Source: Bin87 sp963668585
Lineage (GTDB): Bacteria > Chloroflexota > Dehalococcoidia > Lucifugimonadales > UBA3495
Assembly (NCBI GenBank): GCA_963668585.1
Contig: OY764869.1
Coordinates: 3,410,001-3,474,000, forward strand
Length of the DNA: 64,000 nt
Reading direction: 5' to 3'
Position numbers and translations under genes: made by a program. The notes below the pieces were generated by a model that saw nothing but the letters and a program-made list of their open reading frames with translations, made no database searches and was not told where the DNA came from. Shown piece after piece: positions 44,117-53,373 of this stretch; position 1 is the first letter of the stretch; the number at the start of each line of letters is the position of its first letter.

Positions 44117-46538
44117 CGGTAGCCAACTCCGGTTCCGGTGCGGTTGGAGTGGTTTCGACCTCCGATGCCGGCGGGTCGCCCTTCCATTTGCACACCGAGC
44201 AGGACGCCTTGCCTCTGGCCGCCGTGGTCAGCATACCGTCGCAGTCAGGGCATGCCATCGGCAGAGGTTGCGTGTTGACCAGGAAATCGCACTTGGGGTA
44301 GTTGGCGCATCCCCAGAAAGGCCGCCCCGATTTTCGGGACCGGCGCTCCACAAGGTCGCCGCCGCACTTGGGACACGGGACACCGCTGCTTTTGACGATG
44401 TTACGCCGGTTGTCGCAGGGGTTTTCCTCTGCGTTATACCCGGTGCAAGCGATGAATCGGCCGTATCGGCCCGTCTTAATCACCATGGGCCGCTCACATT
44501 TCTCGCACACCTCGTCGGTTTCTTCGTCCGCCGGCCGCTCCGCGTTGTTCCGCATGTTCCGCGTATTCTGGCAGGTCGGATACCCGGTGCAGGCCAGGAA
44601 CCTGCCGAAGCGACCCATCATCATCGTCATCGGTTCTCCGCACTTCTCGCACTTCGGAGAAAACTCCTTCTCCGCCTCGCTCACCGCCTCGTGGAAAGGC
44701 CCGTAGAACTCGCGGAGCATCGGCACCCATTCCTGTTTACCCTGGGCGACGCTGTCCAAGTCTTCCTCCATACGCGCCGTGAAGTTGGGGTCCATCACAT
44801 CGGAGAAGTGCTCGGTGAGCAGATCGGTCACCGTACACCCCAACTCGGTCGGCAATAGCCGCCGCTGCTCGCGTTCGACGTACTCGCGTTCCACCAGAGT
44901 CGCAATGGTGGGCGCGTAGGTGCTGGGGCGGCCGATGCCCTTTTCTTCCATCTCTTTGATTAGAGTGGCCTCGGTGAATCTTGGTGGCGGTTGGGTGAAG
45001 TGTTGGTTCGCCTGCAACTCCTGGTTGACCAACCCATCGCCGGACGCCAACTCGGGCAGCGCGCCTTCTTCGCCTTCCGCAGAGTCGTCGCGTCCCTCCA
45101 GGTAAACTGCGCGGAATCCGGGGAATTTCAGGACTGAACCCGTCGCCCGGAACCGGAATACACTGTCCGACGGCGCAACGCAGCGGGCGTCGATCTCAAC
45201 AGTGGTCGCTTCCAGGAGCGCATCCGCCATCTGGCTCGCCACCATCCGCTCCCAGATCAACGTGTACAGACGCAATTGGTCGCGGTCGAGGTACGCAGAC
45301 ATCACCTGGGGCGTGCGCCGTATGGACGTGGGCCGAATCGCTTCGTGCGCCTCCTGGGCATTCTTGCTCCGCGTGCGGTAGGTTCTGGGTTTGTCGGGAG
45401 CGTATTCTTTCCCATACCGGTCGCGAATATATTCCCTAGCCTCCCGCACCGCGCCCTCGGCCACATTGACGCTATCGGTACGCATATAGGTGATCAATCC
45501 CACCGACCCTTCGTTGCCGATGTTGAGACCTTCATACAATTGCTGAGCCAATGCCATCGTGCGTTGCGCCGTGAAACGCAGTTTGCGCCCCGCATCCTGC
45601 TGCAAAGTGCTGGTGATGAAGGGCGGAGCCGGCCGCTGTCGCCTGGGTTTTTTCTCCACGCTGTCCACCGAGTAGGCAGCTTCCTTCAGTTCAGCCTCAA
45701 GGCTTCGCGCGGCGGCCTCATCACTGATGGTCAATCGACGCCGGGCGCCTTTCCGTGAGTGCAGGGTGGCCTTGAACACATTGGGGCGATCCGACGGATC
45801 CGCCTCCTTGTTCAGCATCGCCTCCAGCGACCACCACTCCACCGGAACAAATGCGCCGATTTCGCGTTCCCGCTCCACAATCATCCGCAGCGCGACCGAC
45901 TGCACTCGCCCGGCGGACAGGCCCAACTGGACTCGCAACCACAGTAATGGGCTGATCTCGTAACCCACCAACCGGTCCAGTATGCGGCGTGCCTGCTGCG
46001 CGTTCACCAATTCCATGTCGATTTCGCGCGGATGCTCGAACGCCTCTTCGACAGCCTGTTTGGTGATCTCGTGGAACACCACGCGTTTGGGAGGTTTGGG
46101 ATTTTTGTCCCAGCCGGCCGCCGCCTGTAGATGCCACGAAATGGCCTCGCCTTCCCGGTCCGGGTCCGTGGCCAAGAAGATATCCGACGCCTTGGCTCCG
46201 GCTTCCTTCAGGCCTTTGACCAGATCGCGTTTGTCCTTCATGGTCAGATACTTTGGCGCGAATTCCTCATCGGTGTTCACGCCCAGAGTGGACTTGGGCA
46301 GGTCTCGCACATGGCCCATCGACGCGGCCACGACATATCGGTTGCCCAGGATCTGCCCGACCGTGCGCGCTTTTGCCGGTGATTCAACGATCACCAGCCG
46401 TTTGCCCGCCGCTGACGGGACGCCCGAGCGAACCCTTGAAGCAACAGCCTTCGGCTTGTTGCCGGACCGGGCCGCTCCCCTGGACCTGGCGGAGGTTTTT
46501 CCTGCCGATTTTTTGGTGGTACCGGTTTTGGGCGGCAT
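44106..46538 (-). CDS. topA: DNA topoisomerase I
   Basis: 810 residues. Lys/Arg-rich N-terminal extension of about 45 residues, TOPRIM domain with DPDREGEAISWH (125-136), active-site Tyr351 in GLITYMRTDSVNV, and a C-terminus of four Cys4 zinc ribbons (CEKCGEP, CEKCERP, CPKCGGD, CPDCDGM). Relaxes negative supercoils. Sits between dprA and the xer gene with which it overlaps. Confidence 0.96.
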   Translation of the reverse strand: MPPKTGTTKKSAGKTSARSRGAARSGNKPKAVASRVRSGVPSAAGKRLVIVESPAKARTVGQILGNRYVVAASMGHVRDLPKSTLGVNTDEEFAPKYLTMKDKRDLVKGLKEAGAKASDIFLATDPDREGEAISWHLQAAAGWDKNPKPPKRVVFHEITKQAVEEAFEHPREIDMELVNAQQARRILDRLVGYEISPLLWLRVQLGLSAGRVQSVALRMIVEREREIGAFVPVEWWSLEAMLNKEADPSDRPNVFKATLHSRKGARRRLTISDEAAARSLEAELKEAAYSVDSVEKKPRRQRPAPPFITSTLQQDAGRKLRFTAQRTMALAQQLYEGLNIGNEGSVGLITYMRTDSVNVAEGAVREAREYIRDRYGKEYAPDKPRTYRTRSKNAQEAHEAIRPTSIRRTPQVMSAYLDRDQLRLYTLIWERMVASQMADALLEATTVEIDARCVAPSDSVFRFRATGSVLKFPGFRAVYLEGRDDSAEGEEGALPELASGDGLVNQELQANQHFTQPPPRFTEATLIKEMEEKGIGRPSTYAPTIATLVEREYVEREQRRLLPTELGCTVTDLLTEHFSDVMDPNFTARMEEDLDSVAQGKQEWVPMLREFYGPFHEAVSEAEKEFSPKCEKCGEPMTMMMGRFGRFLACTGYPTCQNTRNMRNNAERPADEETDEVCEKCERPMVIKTGRYGRFIACTGYNAEENPCDNRRNIVKSSGVPCPKCGGDLVERRSRKSGRPFWGCANYPKCDFLVNTQPLPMACPDCDGMLTTAARGKASCSVCKWKGDPPASEVETTPTAPEPELATVGD

Positions 46539-46570
46539 CGGTTGATCGTTTCTCCAGTTTGTTTCGTATC

Positions 46571-47836
46571 CTAAGAGGACCGTTGGTAATGCATCATACC
46601 AACCTGCACTACCAATCCTTTCAGTTCAAGCATTGTCAGCAGGCTGCTGACCTGTGTGATAGGGCGGTCGGCCAGTCGGGCGAGATCATCAATGTGCGTA
46701 GGCTCGCTCGTAATGTGCCGAAAGATCTCCAATTCGTCAGGATCATCCAAAGGCGGATCGGACGAGGTCGAGGCTGAAGCGCCACCGACTCCGGCATCGG
46801 GGATCCGGTCGGCGCTGCTTACACTGGAATTATCCCCGGCACTCGCCTCTCGCGCATCGGCACCGTCCAATGATAGCGGAATTTGACGCTCGGCGGTGTC
46901 CAATCCGATCTCCACTAATATATCACTAACGTCGGATACCAGTTTGGCCCCCTCCTGAATTAATCGGTTGGTCAGCTTGCTGGTTTCTGAATAGATGCTG
47001 CCGGGCACGCAGAATATCTCGCGGTTCTGCTCCAGCGCATGGTACACCGTCCAACGTGTTCCGCTGGTTTCGCTGGCCTCCGTTACCAATGTACCCAGCG
47101 TCATTCCGCTGATGATGCGATTGCGCCGTGGAAAGTTGGATGCCTCGGGTCGCGTTCCCAGCGGGAATTCGCTGACCAACGCCCCGCCTTCGGCGACAAT
47201 GCGTTCCGCCAATCGCCGGTTGTCTCTCGGGTAAACCATATCCAAACCGTTTCCCAGCACAGCCAGCGTCCTGCCTCCCGCGTCCAGCGTCGCCCGATGT
47301 GCCCGGGCGTCGATGCCCAATGCCAACCCGCTGACCACAACAACACCTCGGGCGGCCAACTCGCGGCACAATTCGGCGGTGACCCGTGATCCATAATCGG
47401 ACGGCCGGCGGGTGCCAACCACCGCCACGGAAGTTTCGTCATCGTCGCGCAGCGACCCTCGGCAATACAACACCGGCGGGGCATCCGGTGTTTCTTTCAA
47501 ACGACGCGGATAACGCTGGTCATGCCAGGTCAGTGCAGACACACCCGCCAGGGCCAACCGTTCCAATTCTCTTTCCGGGCTGACCGAGTCGCGTCCATCG
47601 GTTATGGCTTTGACCACACCGCCACCAATGCCGGACGCGCGCAATTCTCGGTGGGATGCGTGCCACGCACGCCCCAAGTCTCCACCAAAATGCGACTCCA
47701 GCATCCGGAAGCGAGCCGCGCCCAAACCGGGCGTTTGGCTCAACGCGATCCAATATCCCAAATTATCAACAGCCGGCAAAGTCACGGCGCGGATTCTATC
47801 ACGGCTCAATCGTGAGCAACAATGAAAGGCTGACAC
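46571..47836 (-). CDS. dprA: DNA-processing protein DprA
   Basis: Up to 421 residues; a GTG at 47785 would remove 17 residues and neither start has a clear ribosome site. SAM-like N-terminus, Rossmann-like core with VVGTRRPSDYGSR, SGLALGIDARAHRATL, LGNGLDMVYPRDN and EFPLGTRPEASNFPRRNRII, and a C-terminal winged-helix domain after an acidic linker. Loads RecA onto single-stranded DNA taken up in transformation. First gene of the dprA-topA-xer block. Confidence 0.94.
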   Translation of the reverse strand: MSAFHCCSRLSRDRIRAVTLPAVDNLGYWIALSQTPGLGAARFRMLESHFGGDLGRAWHASHRELRASGIGGGVVKAITDGRDSVSPERELERLALAGVSALTWHDQRYPRRLKETPDAPPVLYCRGSLRDDDETSVAVVGTRRPSDYGSRVTAELCRELAARGVVVVSGLALGIDARAHRATLDAGGRTLAVLGNGLDMVYPRDNRRLAERIVAEGGALVSEFPLGTRPEASNFPRRNRIISGMTLGTLVTEASETSGTRWTVYHALEQNREIFCVPGSIYSETSKLTNRLIQEGAKLVSDVSDILVEIGLDTAERQIPLSLDGADAREASAGDNSSVSSADRIPDAGVGGASASTSSDPPLDDPDELEIFRHITSEPTHIDDLARLADRPITQVSSLLTMLELKGLVVQVGMMHYQRSS

Positions 47837-48224
47837 TCTCCATCATCCCCACGACCCGGCCCGGTCGCGCGATCTGGCGAACCATGGCAGCGGAAATTGT
47901 CGGCACCATGGGTGGGCGGGACGGCGCCAAACCCGGCGCGGGACAATGTGGCGTTATCGGAAAGCGTTTGACGATCTCTCAAATGCGCCAAATGTGCCCG
48001 GGTTTTTCTTTGTATATAGCCCGGTATGTAGCCCCCAAATCGGGCGTGATCAGTAGTCCATGGTAACGGGTTGTTTCGTTCCATCGAGTAACCGATTGTC
48101 GTGGTTGACGGCGACGGATTGCCCTCAAACGCTGAGCAGTCGCCGTTGGAGCAAAATCGCCAATCCCGTCACGATCATATGATTGACGCTTACGCAGCAG
48201 CCATGATACAGTTTTTCAAATACC
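47837..48224. other. Intergenic region before the T-box
   Basis: About 390 bases between divergent dprA and ilvB leader. TTGACG at 48183-48188 with a weak -10 about 16 bases later (GATACA) could start the T-box transcript. Nothing else is identifiable. Confidence 0.35.
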
Positions 48225-48505
48225 GAGATGGAGACGAGTAAGCGGGACTAAAGCGCATTAGCGAGCCTGGTTTGGTGTGAGCAGGCGCGCCGACCCCGCC
48301 CAAAATCACTCCGGAGTTGCCGGCTGAAAACCGCCATCTGATACTGGCGGTCACTAAGCTCAGGCCGGGTTCGTTGCCCGTTAGAAGCGACGGGACATGA
48401 TGGTGTCCTGCTAAAGTGGTCATTCGTCGCCGTTGATCCGGCGACTTTGGCAAATAGGGTGGTACCGCGGGTTATGCCCGTCCCTATGGGGACGGGCTTT
48501 TTTTA
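48225..48505 (+). promoter_or_regulatory. T-box leader, isoleucine type
   Basis: Stem I can be drawn: GGAG pairs CTCC, then the specifier loop (AGTA at 48237-48240 opposite AAAATCA), then GCGGG with CCCGC and GCGC with GCGC. The specifier is ATC at 48305-48307 (isoleucine). The invariant T-box sequence AGGGTGGTACCGCGG is at 48456-48470; its variable T suits a tRNA with discriminator A, as in tRNA-Ile. The competing terminator is GCCCGTCCC (48476) to GGGACGGGC (48497) followed by a T run. Uncharged tRNA-Ile would permit read-through into ilvB. Confidence 0.92.
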
Positions 48506-48569
48506 TTGGCCTGTTGTACCGCCAGCACGGCTTGGCAGGCGGAACTACAACGAACATGGGAGAAAAGCC

Positions 48570-50264
48570 GTGAAACTCAAAGGCTCTGAAATCATCTGCG
48601 AAAGCCTGCTACGCGAAGGGGTGGATGTGCTGTTCGGACACCCGGGCGGCGCGATCTTGCCCTTCTACGACGCGCTCTGGTCATATCCACAGTTGCGCCA
48701 CGTCCTGGTTAGACACGAACAATCGGCTGCCCACGCCGCAGACGGTTACGCCAGGGTCACCGGCAAACCCGGCGTGTGCGTTGCCACATCCGGCCCCGGC
48801 GCCACCAATCTCATCACCGGCATCATGGGAGCCAAGGCCGACAGCGTGCCCATGGTTGCCATCACCGGCCAGGTTGCCCGCGCCGCACTGGGTACGGAAG
48901 CATTCCAGGAATGCGACATCTGCAGCATCGCTTCCGTGTGCACCAAGCGTACGTATCTCGTCCTCTCGGCAGATGATTTGGCTCGCACCATCCGCGACGC
49001 CTTCCGGGTTGCACAAGAGGGTCGTCCCGGACCCGTCCTCATCGACGTCCCCCGCGATGTGCAGTTGGAAGAAGCCGAGTTCGATTACCCCGACAGCGCC
49101 ACGCCGCAGAGTCCGCCGCTGTCCGACGAAGTGATGGAAAACGTACACAAGGCCGCGGCGTTGATGAATCAGGCGGAACGGCCTGTCATCATCGCCGGCC
49201 ACGGCATCGTACATTCCGGTGCGTTTGAGGAACTACGCGCGCTGGCAGAATCATCAGGCATACCGGTGATCAACACCCTACTTGGGTTGAGCGGTTTCCC
49301 GCGAAATCATCCGCAGAGTCTGGGTATGCTGGGAATGCACGGGATGTATTGGTGCAACATGGTGGTTGACCAGGCCGACGTGATAATCGGGCTGGGGATG
49401 CGATTTGATGACCGTGTCACCGGACGGGTGTCCGGGTTTGCGCCTCACGCGAGGATCATTCACCTTGACATCGAAGCCAGCCAGGTGGGCCGCATCGTGC
49501 CCGCAGAAGTCCCCCTGATCGGCGACGCCCGGCCCATATTGCAGGCCCTCCTGCCTCTCGTCGATTGGGTTGAACGTCGGGATTGGATGGCGGCCATATC
49601 CCGCCTCCAGGACGAGCACCCGTCCCTGGCAATACCGTCGTCGGATACCCTGCTGCCGCAACAGGTGCTGGCTCAGTTGAACGAGACAATTCAGCAGGAC
49701 GATGATACGGTGGTGGTCACCGGCGTCGGCCAGCATCAAATGTGGGCCGCGCAGTACCTTTTCCTCAACCAGCCCAATTCTTTCGTCACATCGGGAGGCC
49801 TGGGCGTCATGGGATTTGAGGTCCCGGCGGCGTTGGGCGCGCAGATGGGCCGACCCGGCGCGACAGTGTGGTCCGTCGCCGGCGACGGTGGATTCCAGAT
49901 GACCTTGCAGGAACTGGTCACTGCGGTGCAGGAAAAGCTGCCGATAAAAATAGCCCTGTTCAACAACGGTTACCTCGGCATGGTGCGGCAGTGGCAGGAA
50001 ATGTTCTTTGAAGGCCACATCAAGGAAGTCCCGATGCCCGGGCCGGACTATGTCAAACTGGCCAACGCCTACGACATTCCGGCACTTCGGGTAGAACACC
50101 AGGAAGACGTTGCCGACGCTTTGAGACAGGCGCAGGAATACGAAGGGCCATTCCTGATTGAGTTCGTAGTCGAGCAGGAGGCCAACGTGTTCCCCATGGT
50201 TCCCCCGGGTGGTTCCCTGGCCGATACCATGGAAGACCCGCGCACGGCGCTGGTAACGGGCTGA
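48570..50264 (+). CDS. ilvB: Acetolactate synthase large subunit
   Basis: 564 residues from GTG 48570, preceded by GGGAGA. ThDP enzyme making acetolactate from pyruvate (valine/leucine) or acetohydroxybutyrate (isoleucine). Catalytic Glu50 in VRHEQSAAHAADGYA; FAD/ThDP central domain; ThDP-Mg motif from GDGGFQMTLQE to LFNN. Downstream gene is not ilvN, so a regulatory subunit must be elsewhere or absent. Controlled by the T-box upstream. Confidence 0.95.
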   Translation: MKLKGSEIICESLLREGVDVLFGHPGGAILPFYDALWSYPQLRHVLVRHEQSAAHAADGYARVTGKPGVCVATSGPGATNLITGIMGAKADSVPMVAITGQVARAALGTEAFQECDICSIASVCTKRTYLVLSADDLARTIRDAFRVAQEGRPGPVLIDVPRDVQLEEAEFDYPDSATPQSPPLSDEVMENVHKAAALMNQAERPVIIAGHGIVHSGAFEELRALAESSGIPVINTLLGLSGFPRNHPQSLGMLGMHGMYWCNMVVDQADVIIGLGMRFDDRVTGRVSGFAPHARIIHLDIEASQVGRIVPAEVPLIGDARPILQALLPLVDWVERRDWMAAISRLQDEHPSLAIPSSDTLLPQQVLAQLNETIQQDDDTVVVTGVGQHQMWAAQYLFLNQPNSFVTSGGLGVMGFEVPAALGAQMGRPGATVWSVAGDGGFQMTLQELVTAVQEKLPIKIALFNNGYLGMVRQWQEMFFEGHIKEVPMPGPDYVKLANAYDIPALRVEHQEDVADALRQAQEYEGPFLIEFVVEQEANVFPMVPPGGSLADTMEDPRTALVTG

Positions 50265-50361
50265 ACTGACAAAGTACAAAGCCGCTGCCGACTTGCCGCC
50301 CCGCCACGTTAGTGGTAGAAATAGGATAAACACTGGACTATTCCCGAATTAGAGGTGCGCT

Positions 50362-50760
50362 ATGCCCAGGGTCACAATTCAGGACGCCTCACGGATCCTG
50401 AACGTTTCGCAAGACGTGATTAGAAAAAACGTGCGCGACGGCAAGCTACAGGCCACCAAGGAAGGCTCCCGCTGGATGGTGGACATCCCCGAAGACCCTG
50501 AAGAGTATGCGGACGATTTCAAGGAAAACATCCACGCTCTGGCCCGCAGTCTGACTCCATGGTGGTACGACAATCCCCGCAAGGAAGGCGTCGTCCACTA
50601 CCTGGAGAGCCTGGGCATTGAGGAAGTGGAGCCGTTCTTCCTGTGCGGCGTCAAGGGAGATGACATCTGGCCCGCCACTGGCCACGACACCAGGGACCGG
50701 TGCCCCGAATGTGTTCTGGAAGTACACGACCAGGGACTTCCGATGGAAACCCGCGAATAA
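50362..50760 (+). CDS. Excisionase-like HTH protein with extra C-terminal domain
   Basis: 132 residues. Residues 1-43 form an HTH_17/MerR-like DNA-binding unit (TIQDASRILNVSQDVIRKNVRDGKLQATKEGSRW). The remainder is not recognised; it has WWYDNPRKEGVVHYLESLG and a late CGVKGDD...CPEC region that could bind metal. No prophage or integrase neighbours, so it is more likely a chromosomal regulator than an excisionase. Confidence 0.65.
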   Translation: MPRVTIQDASRILNVSQDVIRKNVRDGKLQATKEGSRWMVDIPEDPEEYADDFKENIHALARSLTPWWYDNPRKEGVVHYLESLGIEEVEPFFLCGVKGDDIWPATGHDTRDRCPECVLEVHDQGLPMETRE

Positions 50761-50794
50761 CTCCCCAACCGACTGTCTGATTGTCTCGAACGCA

Positions 50795-50827
50795 AAAAGG
50801 GGATGGCCGAATCGGCCATCCCCTTTT
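50795..50827. terminator. Bidirectional terminator
   Basis: Near-perfect hairpin with arms AAAAGGGGATGGCCGA and TCGGCCATCCCCTTTT; the A/T ends give U-runs in both directions. It serves both the HTH gene and the methyltransferase cluster that converge here. Confidence 0.85.
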
Positions 50828-50850
50828 GTATTGTGTTTTTGTCGAAGTGT

Positions 50851-51495
50851 TCAGTTCACCTGATACACCCAAATCTGGTGCATCACTTCAGGTTCACCCT
50901 TGGGGAGAGGGTGGAAGGGTTCGCTAACCGCGACCAGGTTCCACGCGCCACTGTCCACCAGGGAATCCTGTTGTTGTTTGAATCCCAGTTCAACGTGAGT
51001 GTCGGGGCGCATGCTGAACACGATATGCCCGCCGGGTCTGGTAACACGGCACAGTTCCACGAAGGAATTGGGCGGAGCGTGACCCGGCGTAAACACCCCG
51101 ATGCTGATCACAGCGTCATAAGCGTCAGAGTCAAAACCAAGGTGGTCGCCCAGAGCCATTTGCTGGAAATCGTTGTAGCAACCCTTGCTCTTGGCCTCGT
51201 CGAGCATCCCCTGGGACAGATCCATCGCGCAAATGTCCCCATAGCCCAAGCGCTGCAACTCTATTCCCACGAGACCCGTGCCGGCGCCGGCGTCCAGGAT
51301 TCGGGCATCTTTCGCGACGTGCTCCGCCAACGTTTCAGCGCCGCGCCGGGGCGCCAGCCAAACGAAGGTATTTTCCAGGTCGTCGTCGTATTCCTTGGCC
51401 CATTCGTCATACCGTTCGGCCAATTCGTCATTGGTGGTGGAAGAATAGACCCATTGGACTCGGTCTTCCGATCCTACATTTCCCGCTTCAGGCAT
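50851..51495 (-). CDS. SAM-dependent methyltransferase (WBSCR27-like)
   Basis: 214 residues. Class I fold: N-terminal DELAERYDEWAKEYDDDLE helix, motif I ILDAGAGTGLVGIEL, acidic loop CAMDLSQGMLDEA, and CRVTRPGGHIVFSMR. The layout with YDEWAKEYD resembles the WBSCR27/Menaquinone-type group. Substrate not evident; last gene of the panD-methyltransferase group, 42 bases after the second methyltransferase, ending at a shared terminator. Confidence 0.75.
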   Translation of the reverse strand: MPEAGNVGSEDRVQWVYSSTTNDELAERYDEWAKEYDDDLENTFVWLAPRRGAETLAEHVAKDARILDAGAGTGLVGIELQRLGYGDICAMDLSQGMLDEAKSKGCYNDFQQMALGDHLGFDSDAYDAVISIGVFTPGHAPPNSFVELCRVTRPGGHIVFSMRPDTHVELGFKQQQDSLVDSGAWNLVAVSEPFHPLPKGEPEVMHQIWVYQVN

Positions 51496-51537
51496 CGTAA
51501 TTCAGCTCCGTTCGGTCTCCTGGTTAGGCTGGCCAAC

Positions 51538-52392
51538 TCACTGCTTGACGCAGAGGTATTGCGCCCAACCCAACTCGTCGTTGTTGATCGCCTCAACCGT
51601 CTTCATGTAAGCATCGGCCAGATAATCAAACCGGTCCTGGTAACCTTCGGGCCCTTCCGCAATGGACGCCAGCCTGGACAGGTATGTGTAACTCTGCGCC
51701 AGATGCGACGAAATATCCCGGGCCTGCAGTACCTTGAAACCCGTTTCGCGCAGGGCTTCTATGTACGAATAGAAGCTGAAGTCGGTGTCAAAGAGCAGGC
51801 GGTCATACACGAACTTCCGGCCAGACTCACTGATGTTGGTGCGCGGCTTGGTGAGATCGTCGAAGATCATAACGCCGCCCGACTGCAACACTCGGTAAGC
51901 CTCTTGCAGTACCTTCACCTTGTCCGGCACGTGGTAGATGGTCGCCTGGCTCCAGACGTGCGTGAAGGTCCCATCATTGAATGGCAAATCAGTTGCCGAG
52001 GCTTTCTCAAACGCCAACTTCCCAGCCAGTTCCGGGACTTTCGACATGGACTCCACCGCATTGGCGACCCGAACCCCGCTCAGGTCGATGCCCGTCACGT
52101 GGGCGCCGCTGTTGCGGGTCAGCCATACTGCGGCGTTGCCGTTTCCACAGCCGATGTCCAGGACCCTGGAATGTCCATCGATCTTGCCGTATTCCACCAT
52201 CAACTCGTTGAGACGGATGCCAGCGGCAAGGAACTGTTCCCGAATGGTGCGGTCGCGGTCCGACTCCTCATCGAACACTCCCCAATGCACGCTGCCGTCA
52301 GCGTCCCACACCGAGCGGTAGATCACATCCTCGGCATCGTAGTATTCCTCGGTTTCCTGCTCGGAAAACCGGTGTCCGGCTTCCGTTACCAT
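51538..52392 (-). CDS. Sarcosine/dimethylglycine N-methyltransferase-like enzyme
   Basis: 284 residues from ATG 52392, with AAAGGAG upstream (frame is open to 52518 without support). The N-terminal YYDAEDVIYRSVWDADGSVHWGVF pattern, motif I VLDIGCGNGNAAVWL (77-91), HVTGIDLSGVRV and the WSQATIYHVPDKVKVL and GGVMIFDDL blocks follow the layout of glycine-sarcosine and dimethylglycine N-methyltransferases that make glycine betaine. Sits with panD, so beta-alanine is a candidate amine. Substrate is inference. Confidence 0.7.
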   Translation of the reverse strand: MVTEAGHRFSEQETEEYYDAEDVIYRSVWDADGSVHWGVFDEESDRDRTIREQFLAAGIRLNELMVEYGKIDGHSRVLDIGCGNGNAAVWLTRNSGAHVTGIDLSGVRVANAVESMSKVPELAGKLAFEKASATDLPFNDGTFTHVWSQATIYHVPDKVKVLQEAYRVLQSGGVMIFDDLTKPRTNISESGRKFVYDRLLFDTDFSFYSYIEALRETGFKVLQARDISSHLAQSYTYLSRLASIAEGPEGYQDRFDYLADAYMKTVEAINNDELGWAQYLCVKQ

Positions 52393-52813
52393 AGTTGCTC
52401 CTTTTTGTGTGATTGGGGTCGCCGCGTCAAATTCGCGCAGCGATGTTGTGCCCAATCCAGTTCCTGTCGGTGTACCCGCTGACCGTCTTCCAAGAAGGTC
52501 TCGTTTATGCGCTGGCAAGAGCGCCGCAGCAGTCGGGATGGCCGGGATAGTTACTCAGGTCCGCCACCATGCGAGCATAGCTGTCTGATCCGGCACACCC
52601 GAAACAGTTTCCCGGTCATTGCCGATCCGGACGCCGGTCAGGACATAACCGGCGACGCGCGCACCGGTATGACGCCAAGAAGTCCGTCCGAATCACATCA
52701 ACATAAGCTATGTTTGGATCAGTCGCCGCTACCCCGAGTGAAGGCTGCCCTCCGCGTCCCGCAAGGAACGATAGAGGGCGTCCTCAGCTTCGCAGTTTGC
52801 TTCGTTGACGCTT
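52393..52813. other. Spacer between panD and the methyltransferases
   Basis: 421 bases on the transcribed strand between the panD stop and the next gene. No convincing ORF and no recognised riboswitch. A weak stem (GCCCTC with GAGGGC) occurs near 52740-52780 (minus strand). Its length leaves room for a second promoter. Confidence 0.4.
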
Positions 52814-53203
52814 TTAGAAAAGCGCGACGGGTTCCGGTTGGGGCTCGGCGTACATCGAGCCTTCAATCCATTCGAGGAAATTGTTGTTTTCGTCCACCAG
52901 GATCATGCGCTGATCGACTTCCTTGTCCGTGACCTCAAAGGCCATGATGATGGCGCAGTCTCCGATCTGGCAGAGGCGGGCCGCCGCTCCCTGCACTGAG
53001 ATGACACCGCTACCGCGTTCACCCGGGAGCGCGTAGGTTTCAAACCGCTGCCCGTTGTTGCAGTTCACGACCTGAACCTTTTCGAACGGAACGATGTCCG
53101 ACATATCCATCAGGTCGCGGTCGATGAGGATACTGCCAACGTATCCCAAGTTGGCTCCGGTTATCCAGCAACGGTGGATCTTGGATCGTAGAATCTCTCT
53201 CAT
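52814..53203 (-). CDS. panD: Aspartate 1-decarboxylase
   Basis: 129 residues from ATG 53203 with GAGAGGAG upstream. Pyruvoyl enzyme making beta-alanine: SKIHR near 7-11, self-cleavage site Gly23-Ser24 in YVGS, RFETY, and ERGSGVISVQGAAAR. The position equal to Asn72 of E. coli, which helps self-processing, is Gln here. No panB or panC nearby; instead two methyltransferases follow, suggesting beta-alanine may feed another route. Confidence 0.9.
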   Translation of the reverse strand: MREILRSKIHRCWITGANLGYVGSILIDRDLMDMSDIVPFEKVQVVNCNNGQRFETYALPGERGSGVISVQGAAARLCQIGDCAIIMAFEVTDKEVDQRMILVDENNNFLEWIEGSMYAEPQPEPVALF

Positions 53204-53373
53204 GTTTACTCCTCTCGTGCGTCGTCCAACTGAATGTTGGCTCTTTGGATCTCTGCCGGCCTGAAATGGCTGGCTTACCGATTCAGCCGGAAACAGACAC
53301 ACGTCACCCTGCTACGGGCGGCATGGAGCGATGCTCTACAAGCTGCCGGCGTTACGGCTAAGATCCCTGGGGG

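Noticed and set aside
50803..52482. 559-codon open frame on the plus strand opposite the methyltransferases
   Set aside because: Starts inside a terminator hairpin, is antisense to two clear methyltransferase genes and resembles no family.
52393..52813. SAM or SAH riboswitch before the methyltransferases
   Set aside because: Could not find the conserved core motifs of the known SAM or SAH riboswitch classes in this spacer.
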